DNA from: Blastochloris sulfoviridis
GTDB taxonomy: Bacteria; Pseudomonadota; Alphaproteobacteria; Rhizobiales; Xanthobacteraceae
DNA: 45,120 nt
Assembly (NCBI RefSeq): GCF_008630065.1
Contig: NZ_VWPL01000028.1
Span: 1 to 45,120, forward strand
Direction: 5' to 3'
Below the pieces are notes generated by a model. The model was not told the DNA's origin, searched no databases, and saw only the letters and a program-made list of their open reading frames with translations. A program made the translations under genes and the position numbers. Shown here piece by piece: positions 17,101-24,659 of the stretch (positions are counted from its first letter, which is position 1; each line of letters opens with the position of its first letter).

Positions 17101-17476
17101 ACCACAGCGCACGGCCACGCCGCCGCAGGTGCGTCAGGCTCCACCGCCGCAACGCGCCACGCCGCCGCAGGTGCGTCAGGCCCCGCCGCCGCAACGCGCC
17201 GCTCCGCCACAGGTGCGTCAGGCCCCGCCGCCGCAACGCGCCGCGCCGCCGCCGCAACGGGCCGCTCCGCAGCAGCAACGCGCCACGCCGCCACAGCGAG
17301 CTGCTCCACCGCAACGCGCCGCTCCGCCGCAGCAGCGGGCCGCTCCGCCACAGCGGGCTGCTCCACCGCAGCGCGCCGCTCCGCCGCCGCAACGTGCCGC
17401 TCCGCCGCAGCAGCGGGCCGCACCGCAGCGCTGCCCGCCCGGCACGCGGCCGGTAAATGGCGGCTGCGCCAGGTGA
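14138..17476 (+). CDS. Exported caspase-fold protein with Cys-to-Ala at the active site and long proline-rich repeats
   Basis: 1112 aa. The signal peptide (VRSALFCLAALVCLVALAAAALAPAAAQ) is followed by a caspase p20-like domain at about 49-280: RRLALVIANGTYAHAPAV, VFVYYAGHAVQ with the catalytic-type His125, and VVVIDAAHDL where active members read LDACRDN. The position of the nucleophilic Cys is Ala177 (codon 14666-14668), so peptidase activity is not expected. Residues about 305-430 form a helical middle (AYLAVVAVDRLEPYQWFVE, YWNYLKRYPDG). Then come polyproline and GGPGF runs, about 26 QGMRP units, and an APPQRA tail ending in CPPGTRPVNGGCAR with two Cys. The ATG at 14138 is chosen because the signal peptide begins there. 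It may be a scaffold or adhesin-like envelope protein. Divergent from the RM gene. Confidence 0.8.
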   Translation: MRCLRRCVRSALFCLAALVCLVALAAAALAPAAAQSPQAPSQAPSPAPRRLALVIANGTYAHAPAVRTATADAGIVAETLAAAGYEVMSLADVRQADIGQALRNFLNALEDAGPASTVFVYYAGHAVQTGGDNYLVPADAEIRADADIVFQTFRLNDFLEELARIPAAARVVVIDAAHDLGLPKDAAVPAGLAINPVTAGMAVGFAAAPGALVIETDGQYGVYAASLVTQMRQPGLEIGDIFTNTRVAVNQATQGAQTPWFVDQIEDGLFLFPPQPAAAPGPEAQPVPAPAPAPPPPPRTASSREALQAMGADDAYLAVVAVDRLEPYQWFVELFPDHPSTPQIWEIIETRREQILWRRTLAQNTRNAYWNYLKRYPDGAHAAEAEGRLEALSAPRRPPPTYVVEPEPLPPAWTDEAIGLAEVVPLGVEPPPPVWGLFSPFFIRRPPPPPWWYDRRPPGFRPPPPPPPPPPWGFGGPGFRGPGFGGPGFGGPGSRGPGFGGPDFGGQGFVGPGSRGPGFGGPGMGPRPDRFPPGGRPVGPRPPADPIGAFRPPVGPRPDGLRPPPPGGRQPPGGLAIPGRRPDGGRGPGPGGVGPRGPGGFGPGGVGPGPGGGPMPGQGMRPQPGGQMPGQGMRPQPGSLPAVPNQGMRPQPGGQMPGQGMRPQPGGQMPGQGMRPQPGGQMPGQGMRPQPGGQMPGQGMRPQPGSLPAVPNQGMRPQPGGQMPGQGMRPQPGSLPAVPNQGMRPQPGGQMPGQGMRPQPGGQMPGQGMRPQPGGQMPGQGMRPQPGSLPAVPGQGMRPQPGSLPAVPNQGMRPTQPSRPVPAQGMRPQPGSLPAVPNQGMRPTQPSRPVPGQGMRPQPGSLPAVPNQGMRPTQPSRPVPGQGMRPQPGSLPAVPNQGMRPTQPSRPVPGQGMRPQPGSLPAVPNQGMRPTQPSRPVPGQGMRPQPGSLPAVPNQGMRPTQPSRPVPGQGMRPQPSASPQVQPGRAVGPQRTATPPQVRQAPPPQRATPPQVRQAPPPQRAAPPQVRQAPPPQRAAPPPQRAAPQQQRATPPQRAAPPQRAAPPQQRAAPPQRAAPPQRAAPPPQRAAPPQQRAAPQRCPPGTRPVNGGCAR
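15985..17075 (+). repeat. Coding tandem repeats: 39-bp units, then 87-bp units with a 174-bp higher-order period
   Basis: Inside the pseudo-caspase gene. The first part alternates 39-bp GQMPGQGMRPQPG units with SLPAVPNQGMRPQPG units. From about 16530 an 87-bp unit repeats; its 'cccac' landmark is at 16577, 16664, 16751, 16838, 16925 and 17012, exactly 87 apart. Variants alternate (cccacgcag...gggtcaggg, then cccacacag...gggacaagg) in units 2-3 and 4-5, which shows a 174-bp duplication. Confidence 0.95.
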
Positions 17477-17483
17477 TACGGTT

Positions 17484-17555
17484 TCCGGCCGGGCGCCCCG
17501 GTGCCCGGCCGAACGATCGCCCCCCGGCGGGCGCAGGCGCGCGCCGGGGGGTGGA
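17484..17555 (+). terminator. Two GC hairpins after the pseudo-caspase gene
   Basis: Stem cggccgggc/gcccggccg (17486-17494 with 17503-17511) and stem cccccggcg/cgccggggg (about 17522-17530 with 17543-17551). They lie just past the stop codon. No T-run follows either, so a terminator role is plausible but not secure. A partial ggtttccggcc repeat overlaps the first. Confidence 0.4.
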
Positions 17556-17702
17556 TCAAGTCATTGCGTGAAAGTCGAAATGCCGCCGTCGCGGGCCGCG
17601 GACAGCCCGTCCGCCGAAGCCGTGCTATGCTTTGGCATGATCGATCGGGCTTCGCCCCACACCCGCCGCCCCGCGCTGGCGGTCCGGAACGGGACCGCCG
17701 GT

Positions 17703-18224
17703 TCAGCCGGCGGTGGGCACGCGAGATGTTGCGTCCGGGCGGCGGCGGGCGCGGCGCGGCAGGCGCAGCGGCCAGTCGACCACGAACCCCTCAAGCTGGG
17801 CGACCGGCACGTCGGTCTCGTTCGCCGCCACCTTGCCGCGCACGCTGACGCCGGCGGCATGCACGCTGTCACGGTCTCCGGATACCAGCGGGTGCCACCA
17901 ATAGAGGTCGCGGCCTTCGGCGAGCAGGCGGTAGGCGCAGGTCGGCGGCAGCCAGCCGAGCGTGCGCACCTCCTGCGGCGTCAGGCGCACGCACTCGGGC
18001 ACCTCCTCGGAGCGGCTGGCGTAGTCGATGCAGCGGCAGGTGTTGGCGTCGAGCAGGCGGCAGCCGACCTCGGTATAGACGATGCGGCCGGTATCCTCGC
18101 ATTCCAGCTTGGCGAGGCAGCAGCGCGCGCAGCCGTCGCACACGCTCTCCCACTCGGAAACGCTCATCTGTTCCAGGGTCTTGGTCCGCCAGAACGGCGG
18201 CACGGGGCGGTCGGGCGCATGCAT
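17703..18224 (-). CDS. YcgN-family cysteine-cluster protein (UPF0260)
   Basis: A 173-aa soluble protein. The N-terminal third carries the family cysteine cluster: [17 protein letters not shown], then [17 protein letters not shown] and VPECVRLTP. The central part ([25 protein letters not shown]) is the family's conserved block, and [13 protein letters not shown] follows. The cysteines suggest metal or iron-sulfur binding, but the biochemical role of YcgN/UPF0260 is unknown. Length is slightly above the usual 150 because of an Arg-rich tail. It is divergent from the PBP gene with 237 bp between. Confidence 0.9.
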   Translation of the reverse strand: MHAPDRPVPPFWRTKTLEQMSVSEWESVCDGCARCCLAKLECEDTGRIVYTEVGCRLLDANTCRCIDYASRSEEVPECVRLTPQEVRTLGWLPPTCAYRLLAEGRDLYWWHPLVSGDRDSVHAAGVSVRGKVAANETDVPVAQLEGFVVDWPLRLPRRARRRPDATSRVPTAG

Positions 18225-18461
18225 CGCGCAATGCTATTCCGCCGGCGGGCCGCCCACAACGGCGCCCGCGCCCGGTCAAGGAAATGCCCCGATTGCCAGC
18301 GACGGAAGCCCTTGCGCCGAAGCAGCGTTGCGGGCATCACTCCTTCGGGTCGGGTTCGGGTTCCGCTGACGAGGCGGGATGTGAAGCTGCTGCGGGGTGC
18401 CCGGTTCCGCCACGGCGGGGCGAACGCCGGCGATCCTGTTTAGCGCGGAGGCAGGCGACCG

Positions 18462-20648
18462 GTGCGCGATCTTCTGTCCAACGAGTTCAAGGCCAGGGTC
18501 CGGCGGGCCCTGCTGGATTTCGATTCGCGCATCGACAGCGCAACCTTCGGGCTGTCGACCCGGCTGCGCGACGGCTGGGAGAATTTCTCCGCCTTCATGG
18601 ACCGCTTCTATGTCGGCGGCTGGAAGCGCTGGGCCCTGATCGAGCCGGTCTCCGAGGCGGTGACGCTCGGCACCGTCGGCGCGGTGGTGATGCTGGCGCT
18701 GGCCGTTCCGGCGTTCCGCGAGACCACGCCGGACTGGCTGAAGCGCACCGAGTTGGCCGTTACCTTCCTCGACCGTTACGGCAACGAGGTCGGGCGCCGC
18801 GGCGTGCGGCAGAACGACACGGTGCCGCTTGAGGAATTCCCGGACCACCTGATCAAGGCCGTGCTCGCCACCGAGGACCGGCGCTTCTTCGAGCATTTCG
18901 GCATCGATGTCGGCGGCACGCTGCGCGCGCTCACCGCCAATGCGCGGGCCGGCGGCGTGGTGCAGGGCGGCTCGTCGCTGACCCAGCAGCTCGCCAAGAA
19001 CCTGTTCCTGTCCAACCAGCGCACCATCGAGCGCAAGGTCAAGGAAGCGTTCCTGGCGCTGTGGCTGGAGACGCACCTGACCAAGAACCAGATCCTCAAG
19101 CTCTATCTCGACCGCGCCTATATGGGTGGCGGCGCGTTCGGCGTGGACGCCGCGGCGCAATACTATTTCGGCAAGTCGGCGCGCGACGTGAACCTTGCCG
19201 AGGCGGCCATGCTCGCCGGACTGTTCAAAGCGCCGACCAAGTTCGCCCCGCACGTCAACCTGCCGGCGGCGCGCGCCCGCGCCAATGTGGTGCTCGACAA
19301 TCTGGTCGAGGCCGGCTTCATGACCGAAGGTCAGGTGTTCGGCGCCCGCCGCAACCCGGCGACGCCGGTCGAGCGGCGCGACGAAAAGGTGCCCAACTAT
19401 TACCTCGACTGGGCGTTCGGCGAGGTCGAGGAGATCACCGAGACGCTGCCGAAATCGGTGAGCGAGCGGGTGTTCGTGGTGCGCACCGCGCTCGATCCCA
19501 ACATCCAGTACGTCGCCGAGATGGCGGTCGAGGAGAAGCTGCGCCAGTTCGGCCGCGAATATGGCGCGAGCCAGGCGGCCACCGTGATCATGGATGTCGA
19601 CGGCGCGGTGCGCGCCATGGTCGGCGGGCGCGACTACGGGGCCTCGCAGTTCAACCGCGCCACCGACGCGCTGCGCCAGCCCGGCTCCTCGTTCAAGCCC
19701 TATGTCTACGCCACCGCCTTCATGAACGGCCTCAAGACCACCACCACGGTGCGCGACGAGCCGATCTGCCTCGGCAATTGGTGCCCGCAGAACTACGGCC
19801 GCTCCTATGCCGGCAAGGTGACGCTGCACTACGCCCTGCAGAAATCGATCAATACCGTGCCGGTGCGGCTGTCGGTGATGCTGGGCAACGGCAAAGCCAA
19901 GGCCGGCCGCGCCAAGATCATCGAGACCGCCCACCGCCTGGGCATCTCGACGCCGCTGCCGGACTCCTCCTCGCTGCCGATCGGCGCGGCGGAGGTGACG
20001 GTGATCGACCAGACCCAGTCCTTCGCCGCGTTCGCGACCGGCGGCATGAAGGTTCCCGCCCACGCCGCGCTGGAGATCAAGACGCCGACCGGCGAGACGG
20101 TGTGGCGGTTCGACCGCGACGGGATCCGACCTGAGCGGGTGCTACCCCAGGCAGTGGCCGAGGACATCAACCGCGTGCTCAAATCGGCGGTGGAAGAGGG
20201 CACCGGCCGGCGCGCCATTCTCGACGGCATCAGCGCCTCGGGCAAGACCGGCACCACCAACGGCTACCGCGACGCGTGGTTCGTCGGCTACACCGGCAAT
20301 TATGTCGGCGCGGTCTGGTACGGCAATGACGACCACTCGCCGACCAACAAGATGACCGGCGGCACGCTGCCGGCAATGACCTGGCAGCAGATCATGTCCT
20401 ACGCCCACCAGGGCATCGAGCTGAAGACGCTGCCGGGCCTCGGCGGCCAAGCCAAGCCGCCCAAGGGCGATACCCCGGTGGCCCAGTCGGGCGGCGACCA
20501 GCCCGGTCCGCAACGGCCGATCACGCTGTCCACCAAGTCCAGCGCCACGCTCAACCGCATCGAGAAGCTGATGCGCGACTCCGCGGCGCCGGTGAAGCCG
20601 ACCGCCGCCGCCAATGACGGACGCACCGGTTCGGTGGGGCGCAATTAG
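18462..20648 (+). CDS. Class A penicillin-binding protein 1A (glycosyltransferase/transpeptidase)
   Basis: A 728-aa bifunctional peptidoglycan synthase anchored in the inner membrane. There is a short cytoplasmic start, a membrane helix at about 66-86 (VTLGTVGAVVMLALAVPAF), then a GT51 domain with TEDRRFFEHFGID (catalytic Glu138), GGSSLTQQLAKN and KVKEAFLALWLE. The transpeptidase domain has SSFKP (nucleophile Ser409, Lys412), KSINTVP (SxN-type motif) and SGKTGTTN (KTGT). The C-terminal tail is Pro/Gly rich. It starts at GTG 18462 with a GGAGG-like site upstream; the N-terminus fits the family. All catalytic residues are present. Confidence 0.95.
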   Translation: MRDLLSNEFKARVRRALLDFDSRIDSATFGLSTRLRDGWENFSAFMDRFYVGGWKRWALIEPVSEAVTLGTVGAVVMLALAVPAFRETTPDWLKRTELAVTFLDRYGNEVGRRGVRQNDTVPLEEFPDHLIKAVLATEDRRFFEHFGIDVGGTLRALTANARAGGVVQGGSSLTQQLAKNLFLSNQRTIERKVKEAFLALWLETHLTKNQILKLYLDRAYMGGGAFGVDAAAQYYFGKSARDVNLAEAAMLAGLFKAPTKFAPHVNLPAARARANVVLDNLVEAGFMTEGQVFGARRNPATPVERRDEKVPNYYLDWAFGEVEEITETLPKSVSERVFVVRTALDPNIQYVAEMAVEEKLRQFGREYGASQAATVIMDVDGAVRAMVGGRDYGASQFNRATDALRQPGSSFKPYVYATAFMNGLKTTTTVRDEPICLGNWCPQNYGRSYAGKVTLHYALQKSINTVPVRLSVMLGNGKAKAGRAKIIETAHRLGISTPLPDSSSLPIGAAEVTVIDQTQSFAAFATGGMKVPAHAALEIKTPTGETVWRFDRDGIRPERVLPQAVAEDINRVLKSAVEEGTGRRAILDGISASGKTGTTNGYRDAWFVGYTGNYVGAVWYGNDDHSPTNKMTGGTLPAMTWQQIMSYAHQGIELKTLPGLGGQAKPPKGDTPVAQSGGDQPGPQRPITLSTKSSATLNRIEKLMRDSAAPVKPTAAANDGRTGSVGRN

Positions 20649-20661
20649 AGCGATATGCGGG

Positions 20662-20699
20662 TTGCAGTCGGTTTCTGACTTAATATATTGAAATATAAT
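20662..20699 (+). promoter_or_regulatory. AT-rich promoter candidate for the DUF1214/DUF1254 genes
   Basis: In an otherwise GC-rich region, TTGCAG (20662-20667) and TATATT (20684-20689) are spaced 16 nt apart. A perfect TATAAT also lies at 20694-20699 but with a poorer -35 partner. Either could drive the genes beginning at 20826. Confidence 0.45.
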
Positions 20700-20825
20700 G
20701 TTTTATTGGCCACAGCGACCGCCCTGGCGGGCAGGGCTGCGGCGCCCGGCCCCACCGGAACGATTTGCCGGCGCGGGCGGCGCTGCTATAGGGATCGCAC
20801 GTACAGGGATCGCACGGGCCGCGCC

Positions 20826-21443
20826 GTGCGGGTCTGGGTCAATCTGCGGCACGTTGGACGGGATTTCGTGGGGCCCTTCTCGACCCTCGTCAGCTTCCTG
20901 GTGGCGGCGGTCACGGCGCTCGTCCTGACGTGGCTTGCCGTCAGCGGCCATCCCGACTTCGACACCGTCCGGATCGGCGCCTGGACGGCGGCGCCCCGGC
21001 ACGGCACCGCCGAGGCCGATCCCTACGCGCGGGCGACCGACGCCAAGCTCGGCACGCTGCCGGTCAGCCTCGCCGACGGCCTCGTGTTCATCGCCCGGCG
21101 CGATTCGGCCGGCAAGGCGCTGGACGGCCGCTGCACCATCCGCATCACCGGCCGGGTGCCGCAGTCGCGCGTGTGGACGCTGACCGTCACCGACAACAAG
21201 GGCGCGCTGATCGACAATCCGGCCGGCCGCTACGGCTTCACCTCCACCGAGCTGGTGTGGGAGAGCGACGGCAGCATCGATATCGTCGCGGCGCCGCGGG
21301 CCAGGGCGGGGAACTGGCTGCCCACCGGCGCGGCCACCGACGTCCTGTTCGTGCTGCGGCTCTACGATACCCAGATCGGCTTCGCCTCGCGCACCAGCGA
21401 CGCGCCGCTGCTGCCGGCCATCCACCAGTCCAATTGCCCATGA
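20826..21443 (+). CDS. DUF1214 domain protein
   Basis: A 205-aa membrane-anchored protein. The open frame runs further upstream, but the GTG at 20826 gives VRVWVNLRHVGRDF followed by a membrane helix (TLVSFLVAAVTALVLTWLAV), the usual start for this family. The rest is a periplasmic DUF1214 domain (RIGAWTAAPRHGTAEADPYARA, then DGRCTIRITGRVPQSRVWTLTV, and ending LLPAIHQSNCP). DUF1214 proteins are commonly paired with DUF1254 proteins; no reaction is established. The stop overlaps the next start by four nucleotides (ATGA). Confidence 0.85.
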   Translation: MRVWVNLRHVGRDFVGPFSTLVSFLVAAVTALVLTWLAVSGHPDFDTVRIGAWTAAPRHGTAEADPYARATDAKLGTLPVSLADGLVFIARRDSAGKALDGRCTIRITGRVPQSRVWTLTVTDNKGALIDNPAGRYGFTSTELVWESDGSIDIVAAPRARAGNWLPTGAATDVLFVLRLYDTQIGFASRTSDAPLLPAIHQSNCP

Positions 21444-22087
21444 TGCGCATGCTTTCGACGCGGTGGCCCTTCTTGCGATGGCCCTCCACGCGGCCGCAGG
21501 CGAAGCGCCCGTCGCGGCCGCGCCCGCCCGTGATCCACTTGCCGATGCGCTGGGTGCTGCCGGTGGCGACCGGCCTGGTGGTCGGGCTCGCCGCGCATCT
21601 GGTGGCGATCCTGATCATGCCCTACCAGGCGCCGGCCGACGCCTGGGCGCGCATCGCCACGCTGGGGCCGGCCAACACCGTGGTGATGGTGCCGCCCGCG
21701 GTGGCCGATTCCGAGCTGATGCCGTTTCTCGACCCGGCCTTCGCGACGGCGGCCTGCCGCTACGACCTCGCGGCCGGCCCGCTGAAGCTGCGCGTGCCGG
21801 TGACGGCCGACTACACCTCGGTGTCGTTCTATACCCGCTACGGACAGGCCTTCTACGGCATCAGCGACCGGGCCGCCGGGCGCAAGGTGATCGACGTCGA
21901 CCTGATGACGCCGCAGCAGCGGGCGCTGCTGCCCTCGGACGAGGAGATCACCGCCGCCGACCGGCTGATCGTGGAATCGCCGTCGAACACCGGCATCGCC
22001 ATCTTCCGCGCGCTGGTGCGCGAGGCCGGCGCGCGGCCGGCGATCGAGGGGCTGCTCGTCCGCGCCACCTGCGGCCCGGCGAACTGA
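21440..22087 (+). CDS. DUF1254 domain protein
   Basis: 215 aa. After a basic, proline-rich cytoplasmic start comes a membrane helix (WVLPVATGLVVGLAAHLVAILI) and a periplasmic DUF1254 domain (ARIATLGPANTVVMVPPAV, then LKLRVPVTADYTSVSFYTRYGQ). The ATG at 21440 overlaps the stop of the DUF1214 gene as ATGA, so the two are translationally coupled and likely form a complex at the inner membrane. Function is unknown. A second ATG directly follows at 21443. Confidence 0.85.
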   Translation: MMRMLSTRWPFLRWPSTRPQAKRPSRPRPPVIHLPMRWVLPVATGLVVGLAAHLVAILIMPYQAPADAWARIATLGPANTVVMVPPAVADSELMPFLDPAFATAACRYDLAAGPLKLRVPVTADYTSVSFYTRYGQAFYGISDRAAGRKVIDVDLMTPQQRALLPSDEEITAADRLIVESPSNTGIAIFRALVREAGARPAIEGLLVRATCGPAN

Positions 22088-22106
22088 CGCGGCCTTCCTA
22101 GTCGTT

Positions 22107-22150
22107 CGTGCGGTTTCCGGTTGATCCCTTCGGGATACCGGAAACGGCCC
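22107..22150. repeat. Dispersed 'ggtttccgg' palindrome
   Basis: A single hairpin, cggtttccgg with ccggaaacgg (about 22110-22147), lying between the convergent DUF1254 and MFS genes. It could serve as a bidirectional transcription stop, although there is no T-tract. It is the same family as 1797-1832. Confidence 0.65.
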
Positions 22151-22173
22151 CCCTCCCCGCGCCCGAAAACGCC

Positions 22174-23448
22174 CTACGTCTCGTCGTGGCGCGGGTCGCG
22201 GGCCCCGACATAGACGACCATCAGCGCCAGCATCGCCAGCCCCTGCAGGGCGAACACCATGTGATAGGCTGCGGCCGGATAGGCGCCATTGGTGGTGGGA
22301 TACAGATCCACCACCACGCCGCCCACCGCCTGCCAGACGAACACCCCGCCCATATTGGCGAGATTGAGCAAGGTGATGCCGCGCCCGACGAGATGCGGCG
22401 GGAACAGCGACTTGCCGTGCGCCATCATCACCGGCGTGAACGCCGCCAGCAGCCCGAAGGCGGCGAACCACGCCGGCAGCCAACCCTGCGGCAGCGGACC
22501 GGCGAGCGGCAGGACGAGCAGAAGGAGGGCGGAGCCGATCGCCCCGATCATCGTCGGCCAGCGGTAGCTGTCGAGCAGCCGGTCGGAAATGCCCCACAGG
22601 AACGAGCCGCAGATCTGCGCCACCGCCATCAGCAGCAGCATGTCGCCGCGCTGGGCCAGGTCGAAGCCATAGACGTCGGTGAGATAGGGCCCGCCCCACA
22701 GACCCTGGATGCTGGCATACATCGCATAGGCGCAGGTGTGCAGCAGGAACAGCCGCCAGACATCGCGGATGCGGATGACGTGCGCCACGCCGCGAATGCT
22801 GTCGGCGAGCGAGTCGTTATTGTGCGGCGGCGCCTTGCCGGGAGGATTGTCGCGGATGACCACGGCCGCCAGCACGGCGCCCGCGACGGTGATGGCCGCC
22901 ACCACCAGGAAGGGCGTTCGCCAGCCGAACGCCTCGGCGGCGCGGGCCAGCGGCGCGGTGGCCAGCAGCGCCCCCAGGCTGCCGACCGCCATCTGGATGC
23001 CGAGCAGGGTGGAGAAACGATCGGGCGGAAACCACCGCGCATAGACGGCGAGCGGCGCTACCAGCAAGGCGGCGCAGCCCAGGCCCATCAGCAGGCGCGC
23101 CCCCAGAAGCTCGGCGAAGTTGCCGGCCAGCGCGAACAGCAGCGAGCCGGCGATCGCCAGCGACACCGAGCCGAGCAGGCAGGCGCGCGGGCCGAAGCGG
23201 TCGAGGGCGATGCCGAGCGGCAATTGGGCAGCCGCGAACATCAGGAAGAACAGGCTCGACAGCAGCCCGATCTCGGCGGCGTTCAAGCTCAGCTCGCGCG
23301 CCAGATTGGGGGCGATCACCCCGATCGAGCCACGTAGGAACTGGCTGATCACATAGATGCCGGCGCAGGTCGCGACGAGCACCACCACGGTGACGACCGG
23401 CAGGCGGGCCCCTCGGTTCTCGGCACCGGATGCCTCACCTTCCGTCAA
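22174..23448 (-). CDS. MFS transporter
   Basis: A 424-aa, 12-helix transporter of the major facilitator superfamily. Helix 1 is PVVTVVVLVATCAGIYVISQ; the loop 2-3 signature reads GIALDRFGPR; a long central loop (RDNPPGKAPPHNNDSLADS) splits the two halves. The substrate cannot be told; the layout resembles organic-acid or sugar-phosphate-type MFS proteins. The start is TTG at 23448 with GGAGG 6 nt upstream; an ATG 22 nt further upstream is out of frame. It is divergent from the 83-aa gene array. Confidence 0.85.
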   Translation of the reverse strand: MTEGEASGAENRGARLPVVTVVVLVATCAGIYVISQFLRGSIGVIAPNLARELSLNAAEIGLLSSLFFLMFAAAQLPLGIALDRFGPRACLLGSVSLAIAGSLLFALAGNFAELLGARLLMGLGCAALLVAPLAVYARWFPPDRFSTLLGIQMAVGSLGALLATAPLARAAEAFGWRTPFLVVAAITVAGAVLAAVVIRDNPPGKAPPHNNDSLADSIRGVAHVIRIRDVWRLFLLHTCAYAMYASIQGLWGGPYLTDVYGFDLAQRGDMLLLMAVAQICGSFLWGISDRLLDSYRWPTMIGAIGSALLLLVLPLAGPLPQGWLPAWFAAFGLLAAFTPVMMAHGKSLFPPHLVGRGITLLNLANMGGVFVWQAVGGVVVDLYPTTNGAYPAAAYHMVFALQGLAMLALMVVYVGARDPRHDET

Positions 23449-23600
23449 AGAACGCCTCCGGACTGGCCATGCTCTCCCTTTCGCGGGACAACCTGCTTAG
23501 CCCAGATGCGAATGCTTATCCAATCTCGCTTTTGGGCGGAACGGACGAAAGGTAAGGTGGGAGAGATCTGGGCTGAAAACTCGGGCGAACGCACATCGAC
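23449..23600. other. Leader of the 83-aa gene array
   Basis: This stretch is lower in GC than the neighbourhood and lies between the MFS start and the first small ORF. An open frame runs through it in phase with the first 83-aa gene from 23506, but lacks sequence resembling the other two copies, so I do not count it as coding. No clear promoter was seen. Confidence 0.35.
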
Positions 23601-23708
23601 GTGTCGTCCGGATCAACGAAGGGCCGGCCGCGTGTTCAGCGGCGGCAACGTCAACCGGCGCCAGTGGCGCACCTGTGGTTCAGCGCGAATGAGGTTTGGG
23701 ATGTCTGA
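23601..23708 (+). other. Small ORF (35 aa) overlapping the first 83-aa gene
   Basis: Starts at GTG; reads VSSGSTKGRPRVQ, an Arg/Gln-rich stretch, then HLWFSANEVWDV. Its TGA lies inside ATGTCTGA, so it overlaps the start of the 83-aa gene by 8 nt. Almost identical to 23964-24071. It may be a real peptide or a remnant of a larger gene. Confidence 0.4.
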
Positions 23709-23952
23709 GCGCAAGAAATGGACTGAGAGCGACGCGCAATATCTGGTGGAGACGCTGAAAGCGGACCGGCCGGACCTTTGGGAAATCTATATCCAAGGTG
23801 AGATCCGCGACAAGGCGGTCCCAGAGGATACCTCGCAATGGATCCGAATGACGATGCGCCGGTTGTTTCCGGAGCCTTCGTTCGATGAGCTAACGGATCT
23901 TTTGGGCTTATTTCGCGACGTCGTCCGGCAGCAACTCGGGCTCGAAGACTGA
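23701..23952 (+). CDS. Unknown 83-aa acidic protein, copy 1 of 3
   Basis: Not recognised. It is a small, charged, likely helical protein: MSERKKWTESDAQYLVETL, a conserved centre RPDLWEIYIQGEI, then QWIRMTMRRLFPEPSF and LFRDVVRQQLGLED. It has no signal peptide or membrane segment. The ATG at 23701 is preceded by GAGG 6 nt away and is shared by all three copies, so it is preferred over longer in-frame starts at 23506 or 23689. GC content is clearly below that of neighbouring genes, suggesting acquisition. The small-ORF overlap (ATGTCTGA) suggests coupled translation, as in toxin-antitoxin or toxin-immunity pairs. Confidence 0.65.
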   Translation: MSERKKWTESDAQYLVETLKADRPDLWEIYIQGEIRDKAVPEDTSQWIRMTMRRLFPEPSFDELTDLLGLFRDVVRQQLGLED

Positions 23953-23963
23953 AGGTGATCGAC

Positions 23964-24071
23964 GTGTCTTCCGGATCAACGAAGGGCCGACCGCGTGTTC
24001 AGCGGCGGCAACGTCAACCGGCGCCAGTGGCGCACCTGTGGTTCAGCGCGAATGAGGTTTGGGATGTCTGA
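23964..24071 (+). other. Small ORF (35 aa) overlapping the second 83-aa gene
   Basis: GTG start 11 nt after the stop of copy 1, with AAGG as a ribosome site. It reads VSSGSTKGRPRVQ...HLWFSANEVWDV, ending in the 8-nt overlap with copy 2. The 11-nt gap is repeated exactly after copies 2 and 3. Confidence 0.4.
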
Positions 24072-24315
24072 GCGCAAGAAATGGACTGAGAGCGACGCGC
24101 AATATCTGGTGGAGACGCTGAAAGCGGACCGACCGGACCTTTGGGAAATCTATATCCAAGGTGAGATCCGCGACAAGGCGGTCCCAGAGGATACCTCGCA
24201 ATGGATCCGAATGACGATGCGCCGGTTGTTTCCGGAGCCTTCGTTCGATGAGCGGACGGATCTTTTGAGTTTATTTCGTGACGTCGTCCGGCGGGAACTC
24301 GGGCTTGAAGATTGA
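24064..24315 (+). CDS. Unknown 83-aa acidic protein, copy 2 of 3
   Basis: Nearly identical to copy 1: the two genes lie exactly 363 bp apart and the proteins differ at four positions, all in the last 25 residues (L to R, G to S, Q to R, Q to E). The upstream small ORF and spacer are duplicated with it, so the duplicated unit is small ORF plus 83-aa gene. It has the same GAGG ribosome site and the same 8-nt overlap. The near-identity points to a recent duplication. Function unknown; an immunity or antitoxin role is only a hypothesis. Confidence 0.65.
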   Translation: MSERKKWTESDAQYLVETLKADRPDLWEIYIQGEIRDKAVPEDTSQWIRMTMRRLFPEPSFDERTDLLSLFRDVVRRELGLED

Positions 24316-24326
24316 GGGTGAAGATC

Positions 24327-24404
24327 GTGAGCTCATATCTCTATTTGGATGCCAATTCGTTGGGGCACATGTGGTTCAGCGCGAATGAGGTTTGGGATGT
24401 CTGA
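24327..24404 (+). other. Small ORF (25 aa) overlapping the third 83-aa gene
   Basis: GTG start 11 nt after copy 2, with GAGGGTGAAG as a ribosome site. It reads VSSYLYLDANSLG then HMWFSANEVWDV, with the 8-nt overlap into copy 3. The first half matches the ORF at 24660 (SSYLYLDSNSL) and the second half matches the ends of the two 35-aa ORFs. It looks like the two ends of one ancestral gene joined by an internal deletion. Confidence 0.45.
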
Positions 24405-24648
24405 GCGCAAGAAATGGACTGAGAGCGACGTGCAGCATCTGGTGGAGACGCTGAAAGCGGACCGGCCGGACCTTTGGGAAATCTATATCCAAGGTGAGAT
24501 ACTCGAGGAGACAGTCCCGGATGACGCCGCGCAATGGATCCGAATGACGATGTACCAACTGTTTCCGGAACAATCGTTCGGTGAGCGAACGGGTCTTTTG
24601 ATTTTGTTTCGTGACGTCGTCCGGCGGCAACTCGGGCTCGAAAATTAA
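24397..24648 (+). CDS. Unknown 83-aa acidic protein, copy 3 of 3 (diverged)
   Basis: Same length and frame as copies 1 and 2 but more diverged: SDVQHLVETLK, then QGEILEETVPDDAAQWIRMTMYQLFPEQSFGERTGLL shortened here to its landmarks EILEETVP, TMYQLFPEQ and SFGERTG, and the end RRQLGLEN. The conserved core RPDLWEIYIQGEI is untouched. Retention of an intact frame despite divergence argues that the protein is under selection. It starts 333 bp after copy 2 and is followed after 11 nt by another SSYLYLD start. Confidence 0.65.
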   Translation: MSERKKWTESDVQHLVETLKADRPDLWEIYIQGEILEETVPDDAAQWIRMTMYQLFPEQSFGERTGLLILFRDVVRRQLGLEN

Positions 24649-24659
24649 AGGTGAAGATC

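Noticed and set aside
13922-17392. Open frame on the minus strand continuing for about 3.4 kb upstream of the restriction-modification gene, rich in Arg-His-Ala repeats
   Set aside because: It is the antisense of the proline-rich repeats of the pseudo-caspase gene; high GC and repeat phase keep it free of stops. The RM enzyme begins at about 13921.
23506-23700. N-terminal extension of the first 83-aa gene from 23506
   Set aside because: Copies 2 and 3 share only the MSERKK start with a ribosome site; the extension matches neither over its first part and overlaps the small ORF.
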